DNA from: Acidipropionibacterium timonense
Lineage (GTDB): Bacteria > Actinomycetota > Actinomycetes > Propionibacteriales > Propionibacteriaceae
Direction of reading: 5' to 3'
Length of the DNA: 64,000 bases
NCBI RefSeq assembly: GCF_900605005.1
Contig: NZ_LR027558.1
Coordinates: 158,033 to 222,032, forward strand
Shown piece after piece: positions 46,863 to 56,952 of the stretch (within the stretch, counting starts at the first letter, position 1; the number at the start of each line of letters is the position of its first letter). The translations under genes and the position numbers were made by a program. The notes under the pieces were generated by a model. That model ran no database searches and was not told the DNA's origin. It saw only the letters and a list, made by a program, of their open reading frames with translations.

Positions 46863-47618
46863 GTGAAGACGCTGCCCGCAGTCGTCGCCTTCGACCTCGA
46901 CGACACCCTCGCCCCCTCCAAGACCCGCCTGCCGCGGCCCATGGCCGAGGTGCTCGTGCGGCTCCTCGAGCGCGCCCAGGTGTGCGTCATCTCGGGCGGG
47001 CAGTTCGGGCAGTTCCGCTCCCAGGTCGTCGAGGCCCTCGACGAGGTCGGTGGCGCCCGGCTCGACCGGTTGCACCTCATGCCTGCCTGCGGCACCCAGT
47101 ACTACCGCTTCGTCGACGGCCGATGGGCCCGGGTGTACCTCGAGGGCCTCACCGACGACCAGAAGTCCCGTGCGGCCGCGGCCCTGGAGTCGCAGGCCAG
47201 GGACCTGGGCCTGTGGGAGGAGCACACCTGGGGCCCGGTGCTCGAGGACCGTGAGTCGCAGATGACCTTCAGCGCGCTGGGTCAGCAGGCCCCGGTCGAC
47301 GCCAAGCGCGCCTGGGACCCCGACGGGACGAAGAAGCTCGCCCTGCGCGAGCAGGTCGCCGCGCTCCTGCCCGATCTCGAGGTGCGGGCCGGCGGGTCCA
47401 CCTCGGTCGACATCACCCGGGTCGGTCGCGACAAGTCCTTCGGCATGACCAAGCTCCTCGAGCAGACCGGGGTGGACAAGGGCGACGTCCTCTTCTACGG
47501 CGACCGGCTCGACGAGCACGGCAACGACTACCCGGTCAAGGCCATGGGTGTCCCGTGCGCCGCCGTCACCGGGTGGCAGGACACCCTCGCCCAGCTCGAG
47601 GAGCTCCTCGCCGACTGA
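46863..47618 (+). CDS. HAD-IIB hydrolase resembling eukaryotic phosphomannomutase
   Basis: 251 aa haloacid dehalogenase-fold protein. Motif I is AFDLDDTLAPSKTRL with both Asp residues; the C2 cap region includes GGSTSVDITRVGRDKSF, which parallels the GGxxSFDVFPxGWDK block of eukaryotic PMM, and motif IV is FYGDRLDEHGNDYPV, parallel to FFGDKTxPGGNDYE. It may therefore be a hexose-phosphate mutase or phosphatase. The GTG at 46863 is preceded by TAGGGT and 7 bases. Its 3' end overlaps the end of the convergent BrnQ gene by 53 bases. Confidence 0.78.
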   Translation: MKTLPAVVAFDLDDTLAPSKTRLPRPMAEVLVRLLERAQVCVISGGQFGQFRSQVVEALDEVGGARLDRLHLMPACGTQYYRFVDGRWARVYLEGLTDDQKSRAAAALESQARDLGLWEEHTWGPVLEDRESQMTFSALGQQAPVDAKRAWDPDGTKKLALREQVAALLPDLEVRAGGSTSVDITRVGRDKSFGMTKLLEQTGVDKGDVLFYGDRLDEHGNDYPVKAMGVPCAAVTGWQDTLAQLEELLAD

Positions 47619-48945
47619 GGAGGCACCCCACCGCCAGTCCGACCACCGCGGGCACCACCCAGCCCAGCCCGTCCGCCGACCACGGCAGGACGGCGTCGGC
47701 CAGGGACACGACGGCCCGGGTGAGGGAGTTCTGGACCGGCAGGGCGCGGACGAGGTCGAGGACCGCAGCCACTGCCACGCACCCGGTCATGACCTGATGG
47801 GGCAGACGCCGTCCTCCCAGCCACGGGGTGAGCAGTCCCAGGGCGATGGTCGTCACGGCCAGCGGGCAGAGGAACATGAGCACCGGGACCGACCACGCGA
47901 TGATCGTCGTCAACCCGGCATTGGCGACCACCGCCGAGACGACGCAGAAGACGACCACCCACCCACGCACGGACAGCGACCGGAGGAACATCCGGGCGAA
48001 CATCTCGGCGCAGGAGACGACGAGTCCGATCGACGTCTTGAGGCAGGCCACCAGGACGATCCCCGCGATGAGCACCTGTCCGGCGACCCCGTAGTAGTGC
48101 CGGGAGACGCCGGCCAGCACCGTGCCGCCATTGGTGGCGTCCGGCACGACGAGGTTCGAGGTGCGCCCCAGATGGGCCAGGGCGATGTACACCACGGCGA
48201 GGGGGACGACGGCGACCAGTCCCGATCGGGCCGTCTGCCGGGTCACCGCGCGCCGCCCGGTGATCCCGGCCCGGCCGATCGCCTCGATGATGACGATGGA
48301 GAAGGCCAGGGAGGCGAGGGCGTCCATGGTGTTGTAGCCGTCCAGGAGGCCGCGCACGAGCGGCAATCGGTCATAGGGCGGCGCCGGTGCGCGGGCCGGG
48401 TCCGTGGGCATGGGGTCCGCCAGGGTCGCCACGACGAGGACCGTGAGGAGCACGAGGAACAGTGGCGTGAGGTAGCGTCCGACCCAGTCCATGAGCCGAC
48501 CCGGCCGCAGTGACGCCGCCAGGGTCGCGCCGAAGAAGAGGACCGTGAAGACCGCCAGGGCGGGGGTGCCCGACCCGGCCGCGACGAACGGTGCCACGCC
48601 GATCTCGTACGGCACCGTGGCGGTGCGCGGGATCGCGAAGGCCGGACCGATGGTGAGGTACAGCAGGCAGGTGACGGCGGTGGCGTAGCGGACCGAGACC
48701 CGCGAGGTCATCTCGTGGACGCTGGAGCTTCCCGACACGGCGGAGGCGACGACGCCCAGGACCGGGATACCCACGGCGGTGAGGAGGAATCCCGCGCAGG
48801 TGGTCGTGGTGGCCCCTCCGGCCAGCCGGCCGAGCTCCACCGGGAAGATGAGGTTGCCCGCGCCGAAGAACAGCCCGAAGGTCATGAGTCCGACGAGCAG
48901 GGTGGGGGATGTGCGTACGGCGTGGGCATGAGACACGGGTGACAT
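47566..48945 (-). CDS. brnQ: Branched-chain amino acid carrier BrnQ
   Basis: 459 aa inner-membrane symporter (LIVCS family) for Leu, Ile and Val. Twelve hydrophobic segments; the signature LFFGAGNLIFPVELG near residue 25 and GPAFAIPRTATVPYEIG near residue 100 are clear. The ATG at 48945 follows AGG; a GTG at 48960 is an alternative. The last 53 bases overlap the end of the convergent HAD gene, which is unusual for an otherwise loosely packed region. Confidence 0.92.
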   Translation of the reverse strand: MSPVSHAHAVRTSPTLLVGLMTFGLFFGAGNLIFPVELGRLAGGATTTTCAGFLLTAVGIPVLGVVASAVSGSSSVHEMTSRVSVRYATAVTCLLYLTIGPAFAIPRTATVPYEIGVAPFVAAGSGTPALAVFTVLFFGATLAASLRPGRLMDWVGRYLTPLFLVLLTVLVVATLADPMPTDPARAPAPPYDRLPLVRGLLDGYNTMDALASLAFSIVIIEAIGRAGITGRRAVTRQTARSGLVAVVPLAVVYIALAHLGRTSNLVVPDATNGGTVLAGVSRHYYGVAGQVLIAGIVLVACLKTSIGLVVSCAEMFARMFLRSLSVRGWVVVFCVVSAVVANAGLTTIIAWSVPVLMFLCPLAVTTIALGLLTPWLGGRRLPHQVMTGCVAVAAVLDLVRALPVQNSLTRAVVSLADAVLPWSADGLGWVVPAVVGLAVGCLLSRRGAPRAGRGCPATR

Positions 48946-49011
48946 CCTGCCGCATGTCACCTCGGGGCCCCGCTCGGGGTGGAGGAAGGGAATAATCCCG
49001 ACCGAGCTGGG

Positions 49012-49032
49012 GTTGAGTCAATGTCACTCAAG
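49012..49032. promoter_or_regulatory. HAIR operator 1 of clpB
   Basis: GTTGAGT-N7-ACTCAAG, identical in both half-sites to HAIR 1 of dnaK. Confidence 0.85.
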
Positions 49033-49061
49033 TCTGACCGGATGTCCCCCGGGCAGCCATA

Positions 49062-49082
49062 CTTGAGTTGAGGAAGCTCAAC
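49062..49082. promoter_or_regulatory. HAIR operator 2 of clpB
   Basis: CTTGAGT-N7-GCTCAAC, imperfect, 15 bases before the clpB ATG. CATACT at 49059-49064 may be the -10 it overlaps. Confidence 0.7.
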
Positions 49083-49096
49083 CAATCGAGGGATGC

Positions 49097-51670
<2,574 letters not shown>

Positions 51671-51686
51671 TCCGGGACCCGATCCC

Positions 51687-51765
51687 GCCGAACCCTCGAA
51701 GCTGTGTGCGTTGGGGCCGTGAACTCACGGCCCCAACGCACACAGCTCGGCAGGGCCGGGCTCAG
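51687..51765. repeat. Palindromic element copy 1 (79 bp)
   Basis: Contains a hairpin at 51701-51746 with 22-bp perfect arms (GCTGTGTGCGTTGGGGCCGT+GA) and a 2-base loop AC. Flanks GCCGAACCCTCGAA and CTCGGCAGGGCCGGGCTCAG recur in copy 2 at 54099-54176. Its right edge supplies the stop codon of the minus-strand phosphoesterase. It lies between convergent clpB and that gene. Confidence 0.88.
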
Positions 51766-53933
51766 CGGCCGGTGTGAGGCAGCTTTCGCGGCGGACGCGG
51801 GGCTCGACCCGGGCGGCTCGGCCGGACCGACGAGGTCACCGAGGCGCCGGCCGACGGGGAGACGGCCGACGGCGTGCCCGAGGGGGTCGTATTCGAAGGG
51901 CTCGGGGTGCCGGTCACCGACGGGGTCGAGGTGGGCGTGCCGGTGGGCGTCGCGGTCGGTGTGGGCGTCGGGCTCGGCTTGGCGGCCCGAGCGGTGAGCC
52001 ACTGCTCGGCGGTCGTCGGGTGGTCGATGAACCTCATCTCGCCGATGATCCCGAAGAAGCCCTTGTCCATCTCGCCGCCGTAGATGCTCCCGCCGATGAT
52101 CCACGGCAGGTCGTCGAAGCCGTTGATGCCGTGCGCGACCCCCTTCGTGCCGTACTGGTTGCGGAGCATGGGCACGCCGTTGATGTACATGACGACCGAT
52201 CCCTCGGCCGGGTCGTCGACGACGGCGACGTGGTACCACTTGCCCAGGTCGACGTCACCGGACCAGTTGGAGTACCCCATGCCGGCCGGCGCGATGTCGG
52301 TGAACGCCCACTGGACTTCCTTGAGGCTCGAGATGGCCCCGGCCATCGGCGGCTCGTCGAGGTCGGAGGTGTCCGCCCCCGCGACCTTGAAGTTGGGCAG
52401 GTCGGAACGCTTGCCGCCACGGCACACGAAGGCGCTCCAGTAGTTGTCGCCGCCGTAGGCCTCGTCGATCCGGATGAAGGTCTCGAAGGTGTAGCCGTGG
52501 GCGAAGCGCTCCTTGTTGGCGGGCGCATCCGTGGCGGTGGCGAAGTAGGAGAAGTTCGCCTTCGACGCCGGGGTGAGCTTGACGGCGTGGAAGCCGGACG
52601 AGTACATCATGTGGTCCTCGACGAGGGCCGCCGAGTCCGGGGCGACACCGGCGACCATGAGCGTCATGTCATTGCCGTGCCCGCTGATGTCCTGCTCGAC
52701 GAGCTTTCCGTCGACCATCGTCGGACGCCAATGGGCGACGGTGCCGGGGACCTTGGGGTAGTCCTGATCGTCGACCGGCTTGACCAGGGGCAGGTCGGCG
52801 ATGGGGGTGAAGACCGAGCGCAGGTGCTCGCGCAGCGCCTTGGTGGCCGAGGGCACCTCGCCGGTGGGGTGGAAGTCGGCCCCGAACGAGGCGAACCGGG
52901 AGGCGAAGTCGAAGTGGGTCGACCAGGTGTCGCCCGGACCCTCGAGGAGTGCGCGGTCCAAGGAGTTGGCCTTGGACCCCTTGAGCGGCACCCACGGCGA
53001 GAAGGCCGTCTGGGAGAGCTGGTTGTGGGTGAAGTCGAACTCCATGAGGGCCATGAGACCGTTGCCGCCCTGGTACGCCATCTGGTAGTCGAGGAGCTGC
53101 TGGAAGACCGGCTGGCCGGCGTCATTGGTGAGGACGCGGTTCGTCGCCCCGTGGTGGTGGCCGTTGACGGTGAGGAAGACCTGGTTGTGGGCCTTGACGA
53201 GGCGGTCCCAGATGCGCTGGCCGAAGTCGGTCGACAGGGCGGTGCCGTCGGGCGAGATGTCGATGATCTGGTGGGTGGTGACGATCGTCGGCACCGTCGG
53301 GTGGGCCTTGAGCACGGACTCGGCCCAGTCGAGGTCGGCCGTGTCGGAGCCCCAGGGCACGTTGACGGCCATCATGGGGACGCCGGCGACCGTGAAACTG
53401 TGCCAGTTCGACAGCCCCGAGGGCCCCATCTCCCGGAAGCTGGGTGACGACTTCTGCCGGGACTCGGGGAACCACGTCCGGTAGTACTTGAAGTCGTTGG
53501 CGACATCGTGATTGCCCGGGATGAGCGAGTAGCGCACCGCGGCGTCGTCGAGGATCTTCATGGCCCGGGAAGCGACGACGTACTGGTCCTCGTGGCCGTT
53601 GCCGGACTGGTCGCAGACATCGCCGAGGTGGTGGGTCATCTCGATCCGGTAGGTCTTCGTGTTGTCGGCGATCCACCTGGTCTGGCAGTCATAGGGGTTC
53701 GGCAGCCCGGGGTACTGCTTGGCGTAGAGGTCGGCCGTGGCGACGCCGTACCTCGAGTAGAACTGCGTGTCGGGCAGGAGGGCGATGCAGCCGCGAACCC
53801 CGGGGCGGTCGTCGACCGTTCCCGTCGTGGTGTAGGGGGCGGCGTTGGCGGGCCATCCCTCCCGGACGGCGACCCCCGCCAGGGTGATGGCTGCGCCGGT
53901 CATGAGTAGGTGACGGCGGCTGATCGGCGACAT
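51762..53933 (-). CDS. Tat-exported metallophosphoesterase with LamG-like domain and LPHTG end
   Basis: 723 aa exported protein. The Tat signal SPISRRHLLMTGAAITLAGVAV is at the N-terminus. The calcineurin-like phosphoesterase domain (about residues 45-330) shows PDTQFY, HHLGDVCDQSGNG, LIPGNHDV, TTHQIID and VNGHHHG, a full metal-binding set. A concanavalin/LamG-like domain (about residues 430-640) follows, then a Pro/Thr/Ser stalk and the extreme C-terminus KLPHTGR. The LPHTG sorting motif lacks the hydrophobic anchor and basic tail, so covalent wall attachment is doubtful. GAGGAG lies 7 bases before the ATG at 53933. Both ends are bracketed by palindromic element copies. Confidence 0.87.
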   Translation of the reverse strand: MSPISRRHLLMTGAAITLAGVAVREGWPANAAPYTTTGTVDDRPGVRGCIALLPDTQFYSRYGVATADLYAKQYPGLPNPYDCQTRWIADNTKTYRIEMTHHLGDVCDQSGNGHEDQYVVASRAMKILDDAAVRYSLIPGNHDVANDFKYYRTWFPESRQKSSPSFREMGPSGLSNWHSFTVAGVPMMAVNVPWGSDTADLDWAESVLKAHPTVPTIVTTHQIIDISPDGTALSTDFGQRIWDRLVKAHNQVFLTVNGHHHGATNRVLTNDAGQPVFQQLLDYQMAYQGGNGLMALMEFDFTHNQLSQTAFSPWVPLKGSKANSLDRALLEGPGDTWSTHFDFASRFASFGADFHPTGEVPSATKALREHLRSVFTPIADLPLVKPVDDQDYPKVPGTVAHWRPTMVDGKLVEQDISGHGNDMTLMVAGVAPDSAALVEDHMMYSSGFHAVKLTPASKANFSYFATATDAPANKERFAHGYTFETFIRIDEAYGGDNYWSAFVCRGGKRSDLPNFKVAGADTSDLDEPPMAGAISSLKEVQWAFTDIAPAGMGYSNWSGDVDLGKWYHVAVVDDPAEGSVVMYINGVPMLRNQYGTKGVAHGINGFDDLPWIIGGSIYGGEMDKGFFGIIGEMRFIDHPTTAEQWLTARAAKPSPTPTPTATPTGTPTSTPSVTGTPSPSNTTPSGTPSAVSPSAGASVTSSVRPSRPGRAPRPPRKLPHTGR

Positions 53934-54098
53934 GTGTGGCTCCTCGACGGTCTTGGCTGGACCCGGTGTCGCAGCCCGCCAGTCATCTGAGCACTCCTGT
54001 CCGACGGGAACCCCTCGTACACGTGAACACGAGCTGACAGGCTCATGGACAGTCGGGGATGCCCCGGCGTGAGGGGCCGTCGGTGCGGGTTCATGCCG

Positions 54099-54176
54099 GC
54101 CGAACCCTCGAGCTGTGTGCGTTGGGGCCGTGAGTTCACGGCCCCAACGCACACAGCTCGGCAGGGCCGGGCTCAG
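54099..54176. repeat. Palindromic element copy 2 (78 bp)
   Basis: Near-identical to copy 1 at 51687-51765, in the same orientation, but the central GTGAACTCAC reads GTGAGTTCAC here, the reverse complement. Its right edge again supplies the stop codon of the adjacent minus-strand gene (54173-54175). Confidence 0.88.
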
Positions 54177-54541
54177 TCGAGGAGATCACCGTCGACGTAC
54201 ATCCACCGACCGGCGCGGAACTGGAACCGAGCGACCTCGTGCATCCGGCCGCCGATGTGCTCGGCGAGATACTCGACGACCCCGGTCGCGTCGCCCGGCT
54301 GCCCCGCCTCGGTGCGCACCACGCGCAGCCCGGTCCAGCGCAGCGGCACCTCGTCGACGACGTCCGGCCGGGTCCGCGGGTGCCAGGTGGCCCACAGGTG
54401 GTTCCACCGCCGGAGGACGTGGGCGCTGTACCGCGACCTCATGAGGGCCTCGGCGGTGAGGGCCCGACGCGGGTCGTCGAGAACCGGGCCGCAGCAGGCC
54501 GACAGCGCCGCTCCGGAGCCGCAGGGGCAGGGACTGCTCAT
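54173..54541 (-). CDS. YchJ-like SEC-C motif protein
   Basis: 122 aa. The N-terminus CPCGSGAALSACCGPVL is a zinc-binding SEC-C motif, and the rest (LMRSRYSAHVLRRWNHLWATWHPRTRP) matches the YchJ/UPF0225 family with its NTF2-like fold. Function unknown; SEC-C motifs bind SecB or other partners. Start at ATG 54541, 6 bases after GAGAGG. It ends in palindromic element copy 2. Confidence 0.83.
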   Translation of the reverse strand: MSSPCPCGSGAALSACCGPVLDDPRRALTAEALMRSRYSAHVLRRWNHLWATWHPRTRPDVVDEVPLRWTGLRVVRTEAGQPGDATGVVEYLAEHIGGRMHEVARFQFRAGRWMYVDGDLLD

Positions 54542-54607
54542 CGTCATCCTCTCGTCGGGTGGCACTCATGCTAGGGCGGCGCGGACGGTGGCCGCGGCCG
54601 GGCTCGA

Positions 54608-54613
54608 TAGGGT
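54608..54613 (+). promoter_or_regulatory. -10 hexamer TAGGGT, leaderless start
   Basis: TAGGGT, then CGCCCC, then GTG 54620. Confidence 0.5.
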
Positions 54614-54619
54614 CGCCCC

Positions 54620-55447
54620 GTGCCCCGTGTCGATCCTCCCGAGCCCGAGCGTCTCGTCCCCGACCCCGACGTGCCCGGGGCGTGGATCGTTCGGGTCGGC
54701 GGCGCCGACCAGTCGTGGATCGACCCGGCCGACCCCACCCGCCTCGAGTTCGACTACATGGAGCGCATCGCCGACCACCTCGACCTGCACCGCCCGGAAG
54801 GCGAGCGGATGCGCGTCATCCATGTCGGAGGAGCGGGGATGGCGCTGGCGAGGTACGTCGCGGCGACCCGCCCGACCTCCCCGCAGATCGTCCTGGAACC
54901 GGATGCCGCCCTCACCGAGGAGGTTCGTCGCAAGGCTCCGCTGGCACCGCGATCGGGCATCAAGGTGCGGCCGGTCGACGGACGGTCCGGGATCGCGGCG
55001 ATGCGGGCGGACTTCGCCGATGTCGTCATCATCGATGCCTTCGCCGGCGCGAGGGTGCCGTCCGAGCTCGTCACCGTGGAGTTCCTCGCGCAGGTCCAGC
55101 GGATCCTCGTTCCCGACGGAGTCGTCGTCGCCAACGTCACGGACCACGCCCCGTTGGCCTGGACCCGACGTCTGGTGGCCAGCCACGGCGAGGTCTTCGC
55201 CGACGTCTGCCTGGCCGCCGAGTCCTCCACCCTCAAGGGGCGCCGGTTCGGCAACCTCGTCCTGGCGGCGTCGAACGGCCCGTTGCACGCGGCGCAGGTG
55301 AGACGCCGTGCCGCCGGTGCACCCTTCCCCTTCCGGCTGCTGCACGGCGAGGACCTCGATCGGTTCGTCGCGGGGGCTCGTCGGTTCACCGACGCCGACA
55401 CGCAGACCTCTCCCGGGCCGCCGTCGGGGCTGACCTTCTTCGAGTGA
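54620..55447 (+). CDS. Spermidine synthase-like methyltransferase-fold protein
   Basis: 275 aa Rossmann-fold protein of the spermidine synthase/SpeE-like group. Visible are MRVIHVGGAGMALARYVAATRP (nucleotide-site Gly loop near residue 65), QIVLEPDAALTEEVR, and DVVIIDAFAGARVPSEL with the family Asp near residue 140. The N-terminal beta domain of true SpeE is short, and polyamine synthesis genes are absent nearby, so the substrate is uncertain. The GTG start is preceded by TAGGGT and 6 bases. Confidence 0.78.
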   Translation: MPRVDPPEPERLVPDPDVPGAWIVRVGGADQSWIDPADPTRLEFDYMERIADHLDLHRPEGERMRVIHVGGAGMALARYVAATRPTSPQIVLEPDAALTEEVRRKAPLAPRSGIKVRPVDGRSGIAAMRADFADVVIIDAFAGARVPSELVTVEFLAQVQRILVPDGVVVANVTDHAPLAWTRRLVASHGEVFADVCLAAESSTLKGRRFGNLVLAASNGPLHAAQVRRRAAGAPFPFRLLHGEDLDRFVAGARRFTDADTQTSPGPPSGLTFFE

Positions 55448-55485
55448 GGACGAGCGGACCGGGGCCCGGGTCATGCGGCCAATGA

Positions 55486-55491
55486 CATGAT
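55486..55491 (+). promoter_or_regulatory. -10 hexamer CATGAT, leaderless start
   Basis: CATGAT, then GGACCC, then ATG 55498. Confidence 0.4.
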
Positions 55492-55497
55492 GGACCC

Positions 55498-56187
55498 ATG
55501 TCCGAGCCCCAGCAGCCCCCGCGTCGGGCCGTGCCCCAGCCGCCGGGCTCGTACCCCCAGCAGGGCCCTCACGCGCCGCAGGGCCCGTACCCCCAGCACG
55601 GCCCGTACGGGCCGCAGACTCACCCCGGCGGGTACCTCATGCCGCCGAGGAACCCGCTCGCGCCGCCGGGAGTCCTCCTGGCGGTCGAGCTCGTCGTCGG
55701 GATCGCCGGGGCCCTGTGGATGCTCATCATCCTCGCCCTGTGGGTGAGCGCCGGGCGGTCGACCTCGGGTCTGGGACCCATGACGACCTCCTTCGCGCTC
55801 TCCCTGGCCGGAGGCGACTGGGTCCTGTACCTGCTCGTGCCGACGGCAGGATTCGTCCTGTCGATGACCATGAGACGCGGTCACGCCATCGACCGGTGGC
55901 TGTTCACCATCCTCGGCGCCTTCTGGATCATGTGGCTGCTCAGCCATGTGCAGGCCATCAGGTGGCCCGGGGTGCTCCTCGTCGGCGCCGGGATCCTCCT
56001 GGCCTGGACCCCGGCCATGAACGCCTGGATCGCCGCCGTCGCGGCCCATGAGCAGGCGATGGTCAACCCGCTTCCCCCGCCACAGCCACCGTCCTCATCG
56101 GCCTGCTCGGGCGCCCAACCCTGGGGACGCCATCCCTCCGACGACCCCTCCTCCTGGCCGCCGCCCTCACCGGGGCAGGACCGATGA
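55498..56187 (+). CDS. Membrane protein with Pro/Gln/Gly-rich N-terminus
   Basis: 229 aa, not assigned to a named family. The first 55 residues are a cytoplasmic low-complexity region with YPQQGPHAPQGPYPQHGPYG repeats. Four hydrophobic segments follow between about residues 58 and 190, then a Pro/Ser-rich tail. It overlaps the next gene (the sortase-like protein) by ATGA at 56184-56187, so the two are coupled and may work together at the membrane. Confidence 0.75.
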   Translation: MSEPQQPPRRAVPQPPGSYPQQGPHAPQGPYPQHGPYGPQTHPGGYLMPPRNPLAPPGVLLAVELVVGIAGALWMLIILALWVSAGRSTSGLGPMTTSFALSLAGGDWVLYLLVPTAGFVLSMTMRRGHAIDRWLFTILGAFWIMWLLSHVQAIRWPGVLLVGAGILLAWTPAMNAWIAAVAAHEQAMVNPLPPPQPPSSSACSGAQPWGRHPSDDPSSWPPPSPGQDR

Positions 56188-56843
56188 GCCGGCGACCCTC
56201 GGCCTTCGGCTGGACTTTCGTCGTCCTGCTCGTCCTCGTCCTGGCCGGCGGGGCCTGGGCAGGATGGACGTGGTGGGGGAGCACCCTGGTGCCCGGGTCC
56301 CGGGGCCCGCGCGAGGCCGACGCCGCGGTGGCCTCCTGGTCGGCCTCACCCGCCCCCTCGCCCACGACGAGTTCGGTTCCCACACCGACGGACGGCACCG
56401 TCATGGCCGTCCTGCGCATCCCGGCCCTCGGGGACTCGTGGCGGTGGCCGGTCGTCGCCTCCACCGATGACGCCGACGCGGCCCTCGACCACGCCCTGGC
56501 CTGGTACCGCGGCACCGCCGGGGCCGGCCAGGTCGGCAACTTCGCCGTGGCCGGCCGGGCCGCCACCGGGGCCGACGCCTTCGCCGAGTTGCGCCGTCTG
56601 CGCAAGGGCGACGACATCGTCGTCCAGGCCCCGGGTGTGACGTACACCTATGTCGTCGACGTCCCGGCCTCGGCTCTCACCGTCGGCAAGGACGCCTCGT
56701 GGGTCCTCGACCCGGTGCCCGGCCACCGCGGCGCCATCCCCACCCAGGCCGTCATCACCCTGACGACGAGCCAGGACAGGGTCGCCACCGACGCCCGGGC
56801 CGTCCTCATGGGCCACCTCGTCGCCACCCGGGCGAACCGCTGA
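56184..56843 (+). CDS. Class E sortase-like protein lacking catalytic residues
   Basis: 219 aa membrane-anchored protein. A single N-terminal membrane segment (residues 9-28) and a Pro/Ser linker precede the sortase beta-barrel. The class E layout is recognisable: IPALGDSWRWPVV, DALDHALAWYRGTAGAGQVGNFAVAG, KGDDIVVQAPGVTYTYVV, LDPVPG and ITLTT. In active enzymes NFAVAGHR and LTTCHP supply the catalytic His and Cys. Here they read NFAVAGRA (Arg125) and LTTSQD (Ser196), so transpeptidation should be impossible. It may be a pseudoenzyme with a structural or binding role. Translationally coupled to the upstream membrane protein. Confidence 0.8.
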   Translation: MSRRPSAFGWTFVVLLVLVLAGGAWAGWTWWGSTLVPGSRGPREADAAVASWSASPAPSPTTSSVPTPTDGTVMAVLRIPALGDSWRWPVVASTDDADAALDHALAWYRGTAGAGQVGNFAVAGRAATGADAFAELRRLRKGDDIVVQAPGVTYTYVVDVPASALTVGKDASWVLDPVPGHRGAIPTQAVITLTTSQDRVATDARAVLMGHLVATRANR

Positions 56844-56871
56844 GCGTGATCCCGCCGGAAGCGGCCCCGGC

Positions 56872-56929
56872 GCCCAGTACCCTGCTGTGAAGCCCAGTAC
56901 CCTGCTGTGAAGCCCAGTACCCTGCTGTG
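56872..56929 (+). repeat. Three tandem 20-bp repeats before lemA
   Basis: GCCCAGTACCCTGCTGTGAA at 56872 and 56892, and again without the final AA at 56912. Each unit holds a TACCCT hexamer, a possible -10 sequence. The lemA ribosome site and GTG start follow within 25 bases. Confidence 0.9.
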
Positions 56930-56952
56930 CCCGCCCCGGAAGGAACTGCACC

